Assembly: GCA_937898095.1 (NCBI GenBank)
Contig: CALDKR010000004.1
Coordinates: forward strand, 1-10,231
From: an uncultured Rhodoluna sp.
Lineage (GTDB): Bacteria; Actinomycetota; Actinomycetes; Actinomycetales; Microbacteriaceae
Length of the DNA stretch: 10,231 nt
Direction: 5' to 3'
The translations under genes and the position numbers were made by a program. Of this stretch, positions 1 to 6,405 are shown in pieces; position 1 is the first letter of the stretch, and every line of letters starts with the position of its first letter. The notes beneath the pieces are model-generated. The model saw only the letters and a list, made by a program, of their open reading frames with translations. It had not been told where the DNA came from and ran no database searches.

Positions 1-200
1 CGAGTAAGAGTTGCACCTGAATCGAGAGTCAGGCCTGTTGTATCAACCGCTTCACGCTCTGATGCAATTGTGTCGAGAGTCTTCTGGAGCTCTGTCTGTG
101 AGATTGTCTCTGTGCCGATAGTGACGGCAGAGTTGACCTGGCCGCATGCAGTCAATCCAACGAGTGTGATGCCTGCAAGTAGGGCGATAATCTTCTTCAC
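1..200 (-). CDS. Lipoprotein with SurA-like N-terminus (partial, C-terminus off the window)
   Basis: Only the first 66 codons are visible. The product starts MKKIIALLAGITLVGLTAC: two lysines, a hydrophobic stretch and a lipobox ending LTAC, so Cys19 should be the lipidated first residue of a membrane-anchored lipoprotein outside the cell. The mature part begins GQVNSAVTIGTETISQTELQ, which resembles the start of SurA/PrsA-type chaperone domains (a short beta strand 'A-V-T-I-G', then an S-x-x-E-L-Q helix). The start is GTG at 198-200, chosen because AGGAG lies 7 bases upstream and the signal peptide begins there. It follows the mfd stop by 25 bases and is probably co-transcribed. Lipoprotein status is well supported; the SurA-like assignment is an inference from about 45 mature residues, and a catalytic isomerase domain cannot be judged. 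Confidence 0.8.
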   Translation of the reverse strand, partial: MKKIIALLAGITLVGLTACGQVNSAVTIGTETISQTELQKTLDTIASEREAVDTTGLTLDSGATLT

Positions 201-207
201 GAATGAG

Positions 208-212
208 CTCCT
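208..212 (-). promoter_or_regulatory. Ribosome binding site AGGAG of the lipoprotein gene
   Basis: AGGAG on the minus strand, 7 bases before a GTG codon that opens a convincing lipoprotein signal peptide. It fixes the non-ATG start of that gene. It lies in the 25-base spacer after the mfd stop, so the gene is translated independently even if it shares the mfd transcript. Confidence 0.75.
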
Positions 213-225
213 GTAATGTCGTTTT

Positions 226-3200
226 CTAAATTGTTAAATCTGTCAGCGCCTGACGAGCAAACGCTAGGAGAGAAGTATCCCCTAATTTTGCGCTTCCAGC
301 TGCAGGCGGCGTCCATGCGCCAGCGCGTGGAATGGCGACCATCACAGTAGAACTCTGCGATTTATAGAGCGATGATGGAAATAGTCGGTTGAGCTTCAAT
401 TGCTTCGATTCTGGCAAGGTCAATGGCGAGATTCTTACGTACTTACCAGCTAAGACTAATTCGCGGATTCCATGTGATTTCGCGAAGGCACGTAACAGAG
501 CAACTTCAAGGAGCGCCTCAGCTTCGGTCGGCAAATCACCAAAGCGATCGATCATCTCTTCACGAATCGATTGAACATCTGCATCTGTCTTCACATCTGC
601 AAGGCGACGGTAGAGATCGAGGCGTAGGCGTTCACCCGGAACATACTCTTCAGATAAGTGCGCATTGATAGGTAGTTCGATTTTGCACTCATGTGAAATC
701 TCTTCGCCTTCAATGATTCCTGATTTGTAATCGTTGACTGCTTCGCCAACCATGCGCATATATAAATCAAAGCCAACATCTGCGATATGACCTGATTGTT
801 CGCCACCGAGCAAATTGCCTGCACCGCGGATTTCCAAATCCTTAAGTGCAACGCGCATACCTGAACCTAAATCAGTATTTGTTGCAATTGTCTTTAAACG
901 CTCATGTGCTAACTCAGATAGCGGCTCATCATTTGAATACAAGAAGTAGGCATATGCACGCTCGCGGCCACGACCAACACGACCACGCAGCTGGTGGAGT
1001 TGTGACAAGCCAAAGCGATCTGCGCGTTCCACTATTAGAGTGTTTGCGTTTTGAATATCTAAGCCACTTTCAACAATTGTTGTACATACCAAAACATCAA
1101 AATCACGATTCCAAAACCCAAGAATTACATCTTCCAACATAGATTCGCTCATTTGACCATGCGCAACTCGAATTCTTGCTTTAGGTACTAGTTCCGCTAA
1201 TTTCACAGCCACACGATCAATTGATTCAACCCGATTGTGGATATAGAAAACTTGTCCATCACGGAGTAATTCACGATGAATCGCAGCGGCAACCTGCTTT
1301 TCACTGTATGCACCGATGTAGGTCAAAATCGGGTGACGTTCTTCAGGCGGCGTTGCCAAAGTGGACATCTCGCGAATTCCGGTAATGGCCATTTCAAGGG
1401 TTCGAGGTATCGGAGTTGCAGACATTGAAAGCACATCGACGTTGTGCGTCAGGTCTTTGAGTTTCTCTTTGTGCTCAACGCCAAATCGCTGCTCTTCATC
1501 AATGATGATTAGCCCGAGGTTTTTGAATTTCACATTGCCCGCCAGAAGACGATGGGTTCCGATGACCATATCGACTGTGCCGTTGGCTAGGCCCTCAAGC
1601 GTTTCTCTAACTTCTTTAGCTGATTGAAAGCGACTCAATGATTTGACGGTCACCGGGAACCCGGCATACCTAGATTCAAAAGTGTCAGTGTGCTGACGAA
1701 CCAAAAGCGTCGTTGGCACCAACATCGCGACCTGCTTGCCATCTTGAATCGCCTTGAACGCCGCGCGTACTGCAACCTCGGTTTTGCCATAGCCGACATC
1801 GCCGGCGAGCAGGCGGTCCATAGGAACCTCGCGCTCCATGTCGCGCTTGACCTCATCGATTGTGGTCATCTGGTCTGGAGTTTCGACGAATTGAAATGCT
1901 TCTTCGAGCTCGTGCTGCCAAGGAGTATCAGGGCCAAAGGCATGGCCTCGCGATTTCATGCGAGCGCTGTAGAGCTTGACCAGGTCAATCGCAATTTTGC
2001 GAATCGCCTTGCGCGCGTTTCCTTTAGCTTTAGCCCAATCGGTGCCGCCCATCTTGCTGAGCACCGGCGCTTCACCGCCAACATATCGAGTCAGCAAATC
2101 AAGCTGATCGGTTGGCACAAAAAGAGTGTCGCCCGGATAACCTCGCTTTGACGGAGCATATTCGATGAGCAAAAACTCGCGCTCTGCCTGCTGCTTGCCG
2201 ACCCCGGTCTTGCGAGTTACGAGCTCAACGAATCGGCCGATACCGTGAATTTCGTGAACGACATAATCGCCTGCCTTGAGGCTCAGTGGGTCAACTGTTT
2301 GGCCACGTTTGGCCGCCAGCTTGCGAACCTGTGGGCTGACATAGGCCGTGCTTCGACCATAAAACTCACCCTCGGTCATCACGATCAAATGGGCCTCAGG
2401 GGCAGTGAAACCGCGTCGCAACGACCCCTGCAAAACAGTGCCGCGCAAGCCCGCTGCGGCAAGTTGCTCTTCTAGTCGCTCAACCGTGCCATGGCCTTCA
2501 GCAACCAAAACAACCTGTTGGCCGTTCTTGATTTGATCTGCCAGCCAATCAAGTGCCGACATGTCGAGGCCTTTGAAATTTGGAATCTCATAGAGGTTTA
2601 GCGAGACCAAACTGTCATCATCGGCGCCAAATTGGCTGACCGTGAAGAGCGGGCGGCCAGCAAGGGCATCTTTGAACTGACTGAGATCAACAAACCCACC
2701 GGCACTTAGGTCAATTGGCGCATTTGCACCTTCTGTGGCTGCATCCCATGCAGCGTGCAAAAACTCTTCGTTTGTCTCGGCTAGGCTTGCGGCTCTCGCA
2801 GCAGATTTTTCTGGGCTTAGCAGAGTCACTAAGGCATCAGCCGGAAGGTAGTCGCTAAACGGCACCATTTTGTCAACCAAAACCGGGGCCAGCGACTCCA
2901 TTCCGTCGACGGGCATGCCCTCGGCGATTTTTGCCAACATGCTACTGATGTTCGGAAACTCGTGAAGCATCTCGCGCGCCCTGCCGGCAACCGAGGGGGT
3001 GATAATGATTTCACGAGCCGGATAAATCTCAATTTCGTCAACCTGCGATTCGATTGATCGCTGGTCGGCAACCGCAAATTCTCGTATGTCCTCTAGCTCA
3101 TCGCCAAAAAATTCAAGACGAACTGCATGCTCTGCAGTTGTCGGAAAAATATCAAGAATGCCGCCGCGCACTGCGAATTCTCCGCGTTTGGTAACCATGT

Positions 3201-3756
3201 CGACTCGCTTGTAGGCAATTTCAACAAGTTTCAGCGGAAGCTCGAAGAATGAATATTCGGCACCTTTTCGCAAAGTAATTGGCGGGTGGTTTGCAAGACC
3301 TGCGACCACCGGCTGCAAAACAGCGCGAATCGAAGCGAGCACATAAACCGGGTTCTCGTTCGACCCTTCTTTGTTTTCAGCATTTGAGAGCTCATTGAGG
3401 CGATGCAGAACCTTCAGTCGCTTTCCGGCGGTCTCTGGGCTAGGGCTCAGACGCTCGTGCGGCAGGGTCTCCCAAGACGGAAACTCGTGAATTTCAGCTA
3501 ATGGATTTAGCGACCTCAGTGTGGTTGCAGTTTCTTCAGCTTCGCGCCCAGTTGCGGTGACCACAAGTTGCACTCGACCGAGACCGGCGGTGGCTCGCTG
3601 GGCTGAAAAAACCTCGACCAAAATTGGATGAGCGCCCTGCGGAGCAATTGCATCGACTCGGCTGTTTTTTATTTTTGCCTGAAGGCCTGCGAAAGAGTAT
3701 CCCTCTGATGTGAGTGCGACAAGGCGCGAAAGGGCCTTGAGATTTTGTTCACTCAC
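226..3756 (-). CDS. mfd: Transcription-repair coupling factor Mfd
   Basis: Full-length 1176-residue Mfd, normal for the family. Mfd is a cytoplasmic ATP-dependent DNA translocase that removes RNA polymerase stalled at lesions and recruits UvrA. Domains visible in order: UvrB-homology region (about 1-350, with the PSWETLPHERLSPS segment near 95), linker, RNA-polymerase-interacting domain (about 493-560, starting LKAGDYVVHEIHGIGRF), the RecG-like motor with Walker A GDVGYGKT (652-659), DEEQ box (753-756) and QLRGRVGR (922-929), and the C-terminal TRCF domain (about 1020-1150). The start is GTG; an in-frame TAA four codons upstream excludes a longer form, and no strong Shine-Dalgarno is seen. 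The pth stop is 32 bases before it. Odd: codons for the C-terminal part (361-1440) have about 46% G+C and use TTA, AGA and GTA, against about 55% in the N-terminal half (see findings). Confidence 0.97.
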   Translation of the reverse strand: MSEQNLKALSRLVALTSEGYSFAGLQAKIKNSRVDAIAPQGAHPILVEVFSAQRATAGLGRVQLVVTATGREAEETATTLRSLNPLAEIHEFPSWETLPHERLSPSPETAGKRLKVLHRLNELSNAENKEGSNENPVYVLASIRAVLQPVVAGLANHPPITLRKGAEYSFFELPLKLVEIAYKRVDMVTKRGEFAVRGGILDIFPTTAEHAVRLEFFGDELEDIREFAVADQRSIESQVDEIEIYPAREIIITPSVAGRAREMLHEFPNISSMLAKIAEGMPVDGMESLAPVLVDKMVPFSDYLPADALVTLLSPEKSAARAASLAETNEEFLHAAWDAATEGANAPIDLSAGGFVDLSQFKDALAGRPLFTVSQFGADDDSLVSLNLYEIPNFKGLDMSALDWLADQIKNGQQVVLVAEGHGTVERLEEQLAAAGLRGTVLQGSLRRGFTAPEAHLIVMTEGEFYGRSTAYVSPQVRKLAAKRGQTVDPLSLKAGDYVVHEIHGIGRFVELVTRKTGVGKQQAEREFLLIEYAPSKRGYPGDTLFVPTDQLDLLTRYVGGEAPVLSKMGGTDWAKAKGNARKAIRKIAIDLVKLYSARMKSRGHAFGPDTPWQHELEEAFQFVETPDQMTTIDEVKRDMEREVPMDRLLAGDVGYGKTEVAVRAAFKAIQDGKQVAMLVPTTLLVRQHTDTFESRYAGFPVTVKSLSRFQSAKEVRETLEGLANGTVDMVIGTHRLLAGNVKFKNLGLIIIDEEQRFGVEHKEKLKDLTHNVDVLSMSATPIPRTLEMAITGIREMSTLATPPEERHPILTYIGAYSEKQVAAAIHRELLRDGQVFYIHNRVESIDRVAVKLAELVPKARIRVAHGQMSESMLEDVILGFWNRDFDVLVCTTIVESGLDIQNANTLIVERADRFGLSQLHQLRGRVGRGRERAYAYFLYSNDEPLSELAHERLKTIATNTDLGSGMRVALKDLEIRGAGNLLGGEQSGHIADVGFDLYMRMVGEAVNDYKSGIIEGEEISHECKIELPINAHLSEEYVPGERLRLDLYRRLADVKTDADVQSIREEMIDRFGDLPTEAEALLEVALLRAFAKSHGIRELVLAGKYVRISPLTLPESKQLKLNRLFPSSLYKSQSSTVMVAIPRAGAWTPPAAGSAKLGDTSLLAFARQALTDLTI

Positions 3757-3788
3757 CCGACGATTTTAGCTGAGCATTTTTAGTCGAA

Positions 3789-4373
3789 TTATTCTTTGGT
3801 GTTGAAGCGCTGCTGAGCAGCCAAGACGCCATGTTCGACGATTTGTTCAGCCGCATCAGCAGCCAACTCAAGAGTCAGCGGCAATTCTTTTTTCTCAGTT
3901 GATGAAAAATCTTTGAGCACAAAGTCGGCAGTTTGCATTTGACCTGGCGGGCGGCCGATTCCGATGCGAACACGGGCAAATTCGTTTGAACCGCACGCCG
4001 AAATAATGTCGCGCAAACCATTGTGGCCCGCATGACCGCCGCCCTGCTTGATGCGGATGGTTGCTGCATCGATGTCTAACTCATCGTGCAAAACAATCAG
4101 ATTTGAAATAGGGATGTCATAAAACTTGAGCAGAGTTGAAACTGGTCCGCCACTGGTATTCATATAGCCGTTTGATTTGGCCAAAATAATTTTGGGGCCG
4201 CCAAAACCCAAGCGAGCTTCGGCAACCTGCGCATTTGATTTGTGTGACTTGAAAGGTGCATTCAGTCGCGCCGCTAAAACCGCGAGGGCCATCTGGCCAA
4301 CATTGTGCCGGTTAGCAGAATAGTCGGGCCCAGGATTCCCGAGCCCGACTATTAGAAAGGTTTGATTGCTCAT
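3789..4373 (-). CDS. pth: Peptidyl-tRNA hydrolase
   Basis: 194 residues, typical for bacterial Pth. It cleaves the ester bond of peptidyl-tRNAs dropped by ribosomes, recycling tRNA in the cytoplasm. The conserved elements are intact: LIVGLGNPG near the N-terminus with Asn13, catalytic His23 in NRHNVG, GYMNTSG with Asn72, HDELD with Asp97, and GGGHAGHNGLRDI with Asn118, matching the E. coli residues N10, H20, N68, D93 and N114. ATG start; the protein begins directly with the first beta strand, so the start is firm. No clear Shine-Dalgarno precedes it; with the rplY stop only 27 bases upstream, translation may depend on ribosomes arriving from rplY. A perfect 11-bp inverted repeat lies within the first 18 codons (see findings). 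It sits between rplY and mfd as in many actinobacteria. Confidence 0.97.
   Translation of the reverse strand: MSNQTFLIVGLGNPGPDYSANRHNVGQMALAVLAARLNAPFKSHKSNAQVAEARLGFGGPKIILAKSNGYMNTSGGPVSTLLKFYDIPISNLIVLHDELDIDAATIRIKQGGGHAGHNGLRDIISACGSNEFARVRIGIGRPPGQMQTADFVLKDFSSTEKKELPLTLELAADAAEQIVEHGVLAAQQRFNTKE
4319..4353 (-). repeat. Perfect 11-bp inverted repeat inside the start of pth
   Basis: Arms AATAGTCGGGC (4319-4329) and GCCCGACTATT (4343-4353) are exact reverse complements around a 13-base spacer. In the mRNA it would form a GC-rich hairpin beginning about 20 bases after the pth ATG. It covers the codons for the conserved IVGLGNPGPDY segment, so protein constraint explains part of it; the ATA isoleucine codon pairing with TAT in the far arm is a synonymous choice that fits the hairpin. 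No U-run follows, so it is not an intrinsic terminator. A regulatory role is speculative. Confidence 0.6.
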
Positions 4374-4377
4374 TCAG

Positions 4378-4397
4378 AGCAGTCTATTGAATCTGCT
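4378..4397 (-). repeat. Small inverted repeat between rplY and pth
   Basis: AGCAG (4378-4382) and CTGCT (4393-4397) are complementary around 10 bases, a weak 5-bp hairpin occupying most of the 27-base rplY-pth spacer just upstream of the pth ATG, where a Shine-Dalgarno would be expected. Short enough to be chance. Confidence 0.3.
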
Positions 4398-4400
4398 TTA

Positions 4401-4973
4401 TTACTCTGCAGCTAGTTCTTCAGCGTGACCAGCAGCGGTTGCAACAACGGTTGCCACTAGCTCGTCAGCGGCAAGCTCAAGCTTTGAGCCAGCAGGAATC
4501 TTGACGTCAGCTGCGGTGATGTGGAAGCCAGCACCGTTGTCTTTGGTGACGTGGATCTCGACAAACTCAGGAATATCGGTTGCAGAAACCTCTAGCTTGA
4601 CGGTCTTGTGCTCAACGTCAACCAGGGTGCCTGACATTGACTCGCCAACAACGTGAACCGGAACCTCAACGTGAACGCGCTCGCCCTTGTTAACGACAAC
4701 AAGGTCGATGTGCTCGATTATCTGAGTCACTGGGTCTTTTGAAGCTGACTTAACTAGAACTGACTGGTGCTTGCCAGCGATGTCTAGGTCAAGGAAAGCA
4801 TTCTTGTGACGAAGCACAAGTGCCATTTCGTGAGCAGGAAGCGTAATGTGCACTGGCTCGGTGCCGTGACCGTAGATCACTGCTGGGGTGCGGCCAGCTG
4901 CGCGTGACTTGCGCGCTGCGCCCTTGCCGAATGAGTTGCGAAGTTCTGCAACAATCTTGATGCCTTCAGTCAT
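4401..4973 (-). CDS. rplY: 50S ribosomal protein L25/general stress protein Ctc
   Basis: 190 residues, the long Ctc/TL5 form with two domains. L25 binds 5S rRNA in the large ribosomal subunit. The N-terminal L25 domain (about 5-92) has the characteristic LRNSFGKGAARKSRAAGR and PAVIYGHG stretches that contact 5S rRNA; the C-terminal TL5-type beta domain follows (about 98-182), then an acidic tail (EELAAE). Start ATG with AAGGAG at 4979-4984, 5 bases upstream, a strong site suiting a ribosomal protein. It is followed by pth after 27 bases, the conserved actinobacterial pair. Upstream is the window's only sizeable gap, with a bulged inverted repeat and a weak promoter candidate, so rplY-pth-mfd may have its own promoter. 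Many actinobacteria have rplY next to prs; here a permease lies between. Confidence 0.96.
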   Translation of the reverse strand: MTEGIKIVAELRNSFGKGAARKSRAAGRTPAVIYGHGTEPVHITLPAHEMALVLRHKNAFLDLDIAGKHQSVLVKSASKDPVTQIIEHIDLVVVNKGERVHVEVPVHVVGESMSGTLVDVEHKTVKLEVSATDIPEFVEIHVTKDNGAGFHITAADVKIPAGSKLELAADELVATVVATAAGHAEELAAE

Positions 4974-5000
4974 GATGACTCCTTTTTCTTTGCTTAAAAC

Positions 5001-5030
5001 TCAGTTCGAATCAATGGATTCTGAATCTGA
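5001..5030 (-). repeat. Bulged inverted repeat in the rplY leader
   Basis: The two arms TCAG-TTC-GAATC (5001-5012) and GATTC-T-GAA-T-CTGA (5017-5030) can pair over 12 bp around a 4-base loop, with two single unpaired bases in one arm. In an rplY transcript it ends about 16 bases before the Shine-Dalgarno. It is too AT-rich, and lacks a proper U-run (only GTTTTAAG follows), to be a convincing intrinsic terminator. It could be a leader hairpin, a processing site or a DNA-binding site; the sequence alone does not decide. Confidence 0.5.
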
Positions 5031-5046
5031 TTTATTTTCAACTCAA
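5018..5046 (-). promoter_or_regulatory. Weak sigma-70-type promoter candidate upstream of rplY
   Basis: Minus-strand TTGAGT (5041-5046) and CAGAAT (5018-5023) with a 17-base spacer resemble -35 and -10 boxes (TTGACA, TATAAT), each with about four matches. Transcription would begin roughly 30-40 bases before the rplY ATG, within the inverted repeat. Position is sensible because this is the only long gap, but the match is weak and could be chance. Confidence 0.25.
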
Positions 5047-5151
5047 GCGTGAAACGCGAGGAATAGTGACAAAGAATTTGCCTGCCCCGTCGATAACGGC
5101 CTCGATTTCTCTTGGCCCTCGCCGTTGTTCTTCGTTCAGCTTAGTTTGCAT
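5038..5151 (-). CDS. Possible 37-residue small ORF between the permease and rplY
   Basis: An ATG at 5149-5151, inside the last codons of the permease gene, opens a 37-codon frame ending in TGA at 5038. It overlaps the permease stop by 11 bases (ATGCAAACTAA), a layout typical of termination-reinitiation coupling. The product begins MQTKLNEEQRRGPREIEAV and ends FFVTIPRVSRLS: a charged N-terminal half and a short hydrophobic beta-like segment near the end. First codon positions are GC-rich (about 60%) compared with the second (about 43%), as in coding sequence here. I do not recognise it, and no Shine-Dalgarno is visible. It could be a small protein, a leader peptide for rplY, a remnant of a longer gene, or chance. 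Confidence 0.3.
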   Translation of the reverse strand: MQTKLNEEQRRGPREIEAVIDGAGKFFVTIPRVSRLS

Positions 5152-6397
5152 CAGTTGGCTTGGCAACCCGCTTCTGCAGCAAAGCCCTTATTGCAATTGC
5201 ACTAACAACCAAGATTATGCTGATCGGGATCGCAGGACCAGGAATTGCAGACACTAGCGCAGCGCAAAGTGCAAATCCGAGCCAATTCAGCCAACGAGGC
5301 ATCAATCGTTCATTTTTAGGCTGACGGATTGAACTCAAATGCCCGACCGCGTAGTAAATCAGAACCGAAAAGCTTGAGAATCCGATTACCCAAACCAAAT
5401 TGTCAAACTGAATGAGCGCGATGGCTGCGACGGCGATAATCGACTCGGCAAGCCAAGGAGCGCCGTGGCGATTTCTTATACTCAACCTCCCCGGAAACTC
5501 GCCGTCAACTGCCATGGTCGCTGCCGTTCGAGATACTCCGGCTAGCAGCGAGAGCAGACTGCCGAGGGCCGCCATCGCGGCGATTGAAACAATCGCCTGA
5601 GCCGGAAACCAAGGGGCGGTTTTAGACAGCAAATCGACGAAAACGGCAGAAGATGCGGCCAAAGAACTGCCCAAAGCGTTTTGCAAACCAAAGACTAAAA
5701 GGACATAAATAATCAAAACCACGGCCAGGGCGAGCGCAATGGCGACCGGAATGTTTTTCTTTGGGTTTTTAACATCGTGCCCGAGGTTGGCAACTCGCGC
5801 GTATCCCGCGAAAGCAAAAAAGATTACCGCCGCAGCTGCAAAAACATGCATCAATTCGATCGGTCCATCAATAATTGCCGGAGGATTGACAAACTCATCT
5901 GGTCCTACAAAGGTCAATCCGCTTAGTGCGGAAAATAGCAAAAACACCACAGTTAAAACTGCGAAAAACCCAGCAAACGTTGCGGTGCGATTGATTCCAA
6001 AAAGGTTCAACGCTGTCAAAGCAACAACAGCTGCGCTGGCGGCCAATGCCTGATGGCCCGGAAACGCATATTCGGCGAAAGTCAGAGAAATAGCGGCAAT
6101 TGATCCGGTTTTGCCAAGCACGAATGAAAACCCGGCGACAAATGAGGCCTGTGGATTTAGATAGACGCGCGAATAGCTATAAACCCCGCCTGGTCGATCA
6201 ATTTGTCGAGCTAACTGCAAGACCGACATTGCGTTCAGTGCAGCAACCACTGCAGCGATAAGTGTGGCCAGCAACAACCACTCGCCCGCAAGCTCTGAGG
6301 CGCCAGAGAAGACTGCGAATACGCCAGCCCCAAGCATCGACGCTAAGCCGATGGCGACAGCGCCAAACAAACCAAGCTGCGGTCTATTTGCGCTCAT
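5141..6397 (-). CDS. APC-superfamily amino-acid/polyamine permease
   Basis: 418 residues, almost entirely hydrophobic, with about 12 membrane segments (roughly 9-31, 39-60, 82-105, 115-132, 142-163, 182-200, 218-240, 265-290, 317-335, 336-355, 371-387, 388-405). The TM1 motif GLASMLGAGVF (17-27) is the unwound substrate-binding segment of APC transporters, and FAFAGYARVANLGHDVKNPKKNIP follows the TM6 pattern with its cytoplasmic NP-x-x-x-IP loop. R290 and the following A-x-DG-x-x-P loop also fit. The family moves amino acids or polyamines across the cytoplasmic membrane; the substrate cannot be read from sequence. His207 stands where related actinobacterial permeases usually have Glu in 'LGEEV'. 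ATG start 8 bases after the prs stop, without a clear Shine-Dalgarno, so it is probably coupled to prs translation. Confidence 0.9.
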   Translation of the reverse strand: MSANRPQLGLFGAVAIGLASMLGAGVFAVFSGASELAGEWLLLATLIAAVVAALNAMSVLQLARQIDRPGGVYSYSRVYLNPQASFVAGFSFVLGKTGSIAAISLTFAEYAFPGHQALAASAAVVALTALNLFGINRTATFAGFFAVLTVVFLLFSALSGLTFVGPDEFVNPPAIIDGPIELMHVFAAAAVIFFAFAGYARVANLGHDVKNPKKNIPVAIALALAVVLIIYVLLVFGLQNALGSSLAASSAVFVDLLSKTAPWFPAQAIVSIAAMAALGSLLSLLAGVSRTAATMAVDGEFPGRLSIRNRHGAPWLAESIIAVAAIALIQFDNLVWVIGFSSFSVLIYYAVGHLSSIRQPKNERLMPRWLNWLGFALCAALVSAIPGPAIPISIILVVSAIAIRALLQKRVAKPTDAN

Positions 6398-6405
6398 GTG
6401 ATTTT

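Noticed and set aside
990..997. GCTGGTGG, identical to the E. coli Chi site.
   Set aside because: A single 8-base match within coding sequence; the E. coli Chi sequence is not established for actinobacterial recombination enzymes.
846..1142. A 98-codon plus-strand open frame opposite the mfd C-terminal motor.
   Set aside because: Antisense shadow: the product is His/Gln-rich and unlike a folded protein, while the minus strand encodes intact helicase motifs here.
1690..2151. A 153-codon open frame on the plus strand.
   Set aside because: It lies entirely antisense to the conserved motor and linker region of mfd. It has no Shine-Dalgarno and a composition dictated by the opposite strand.
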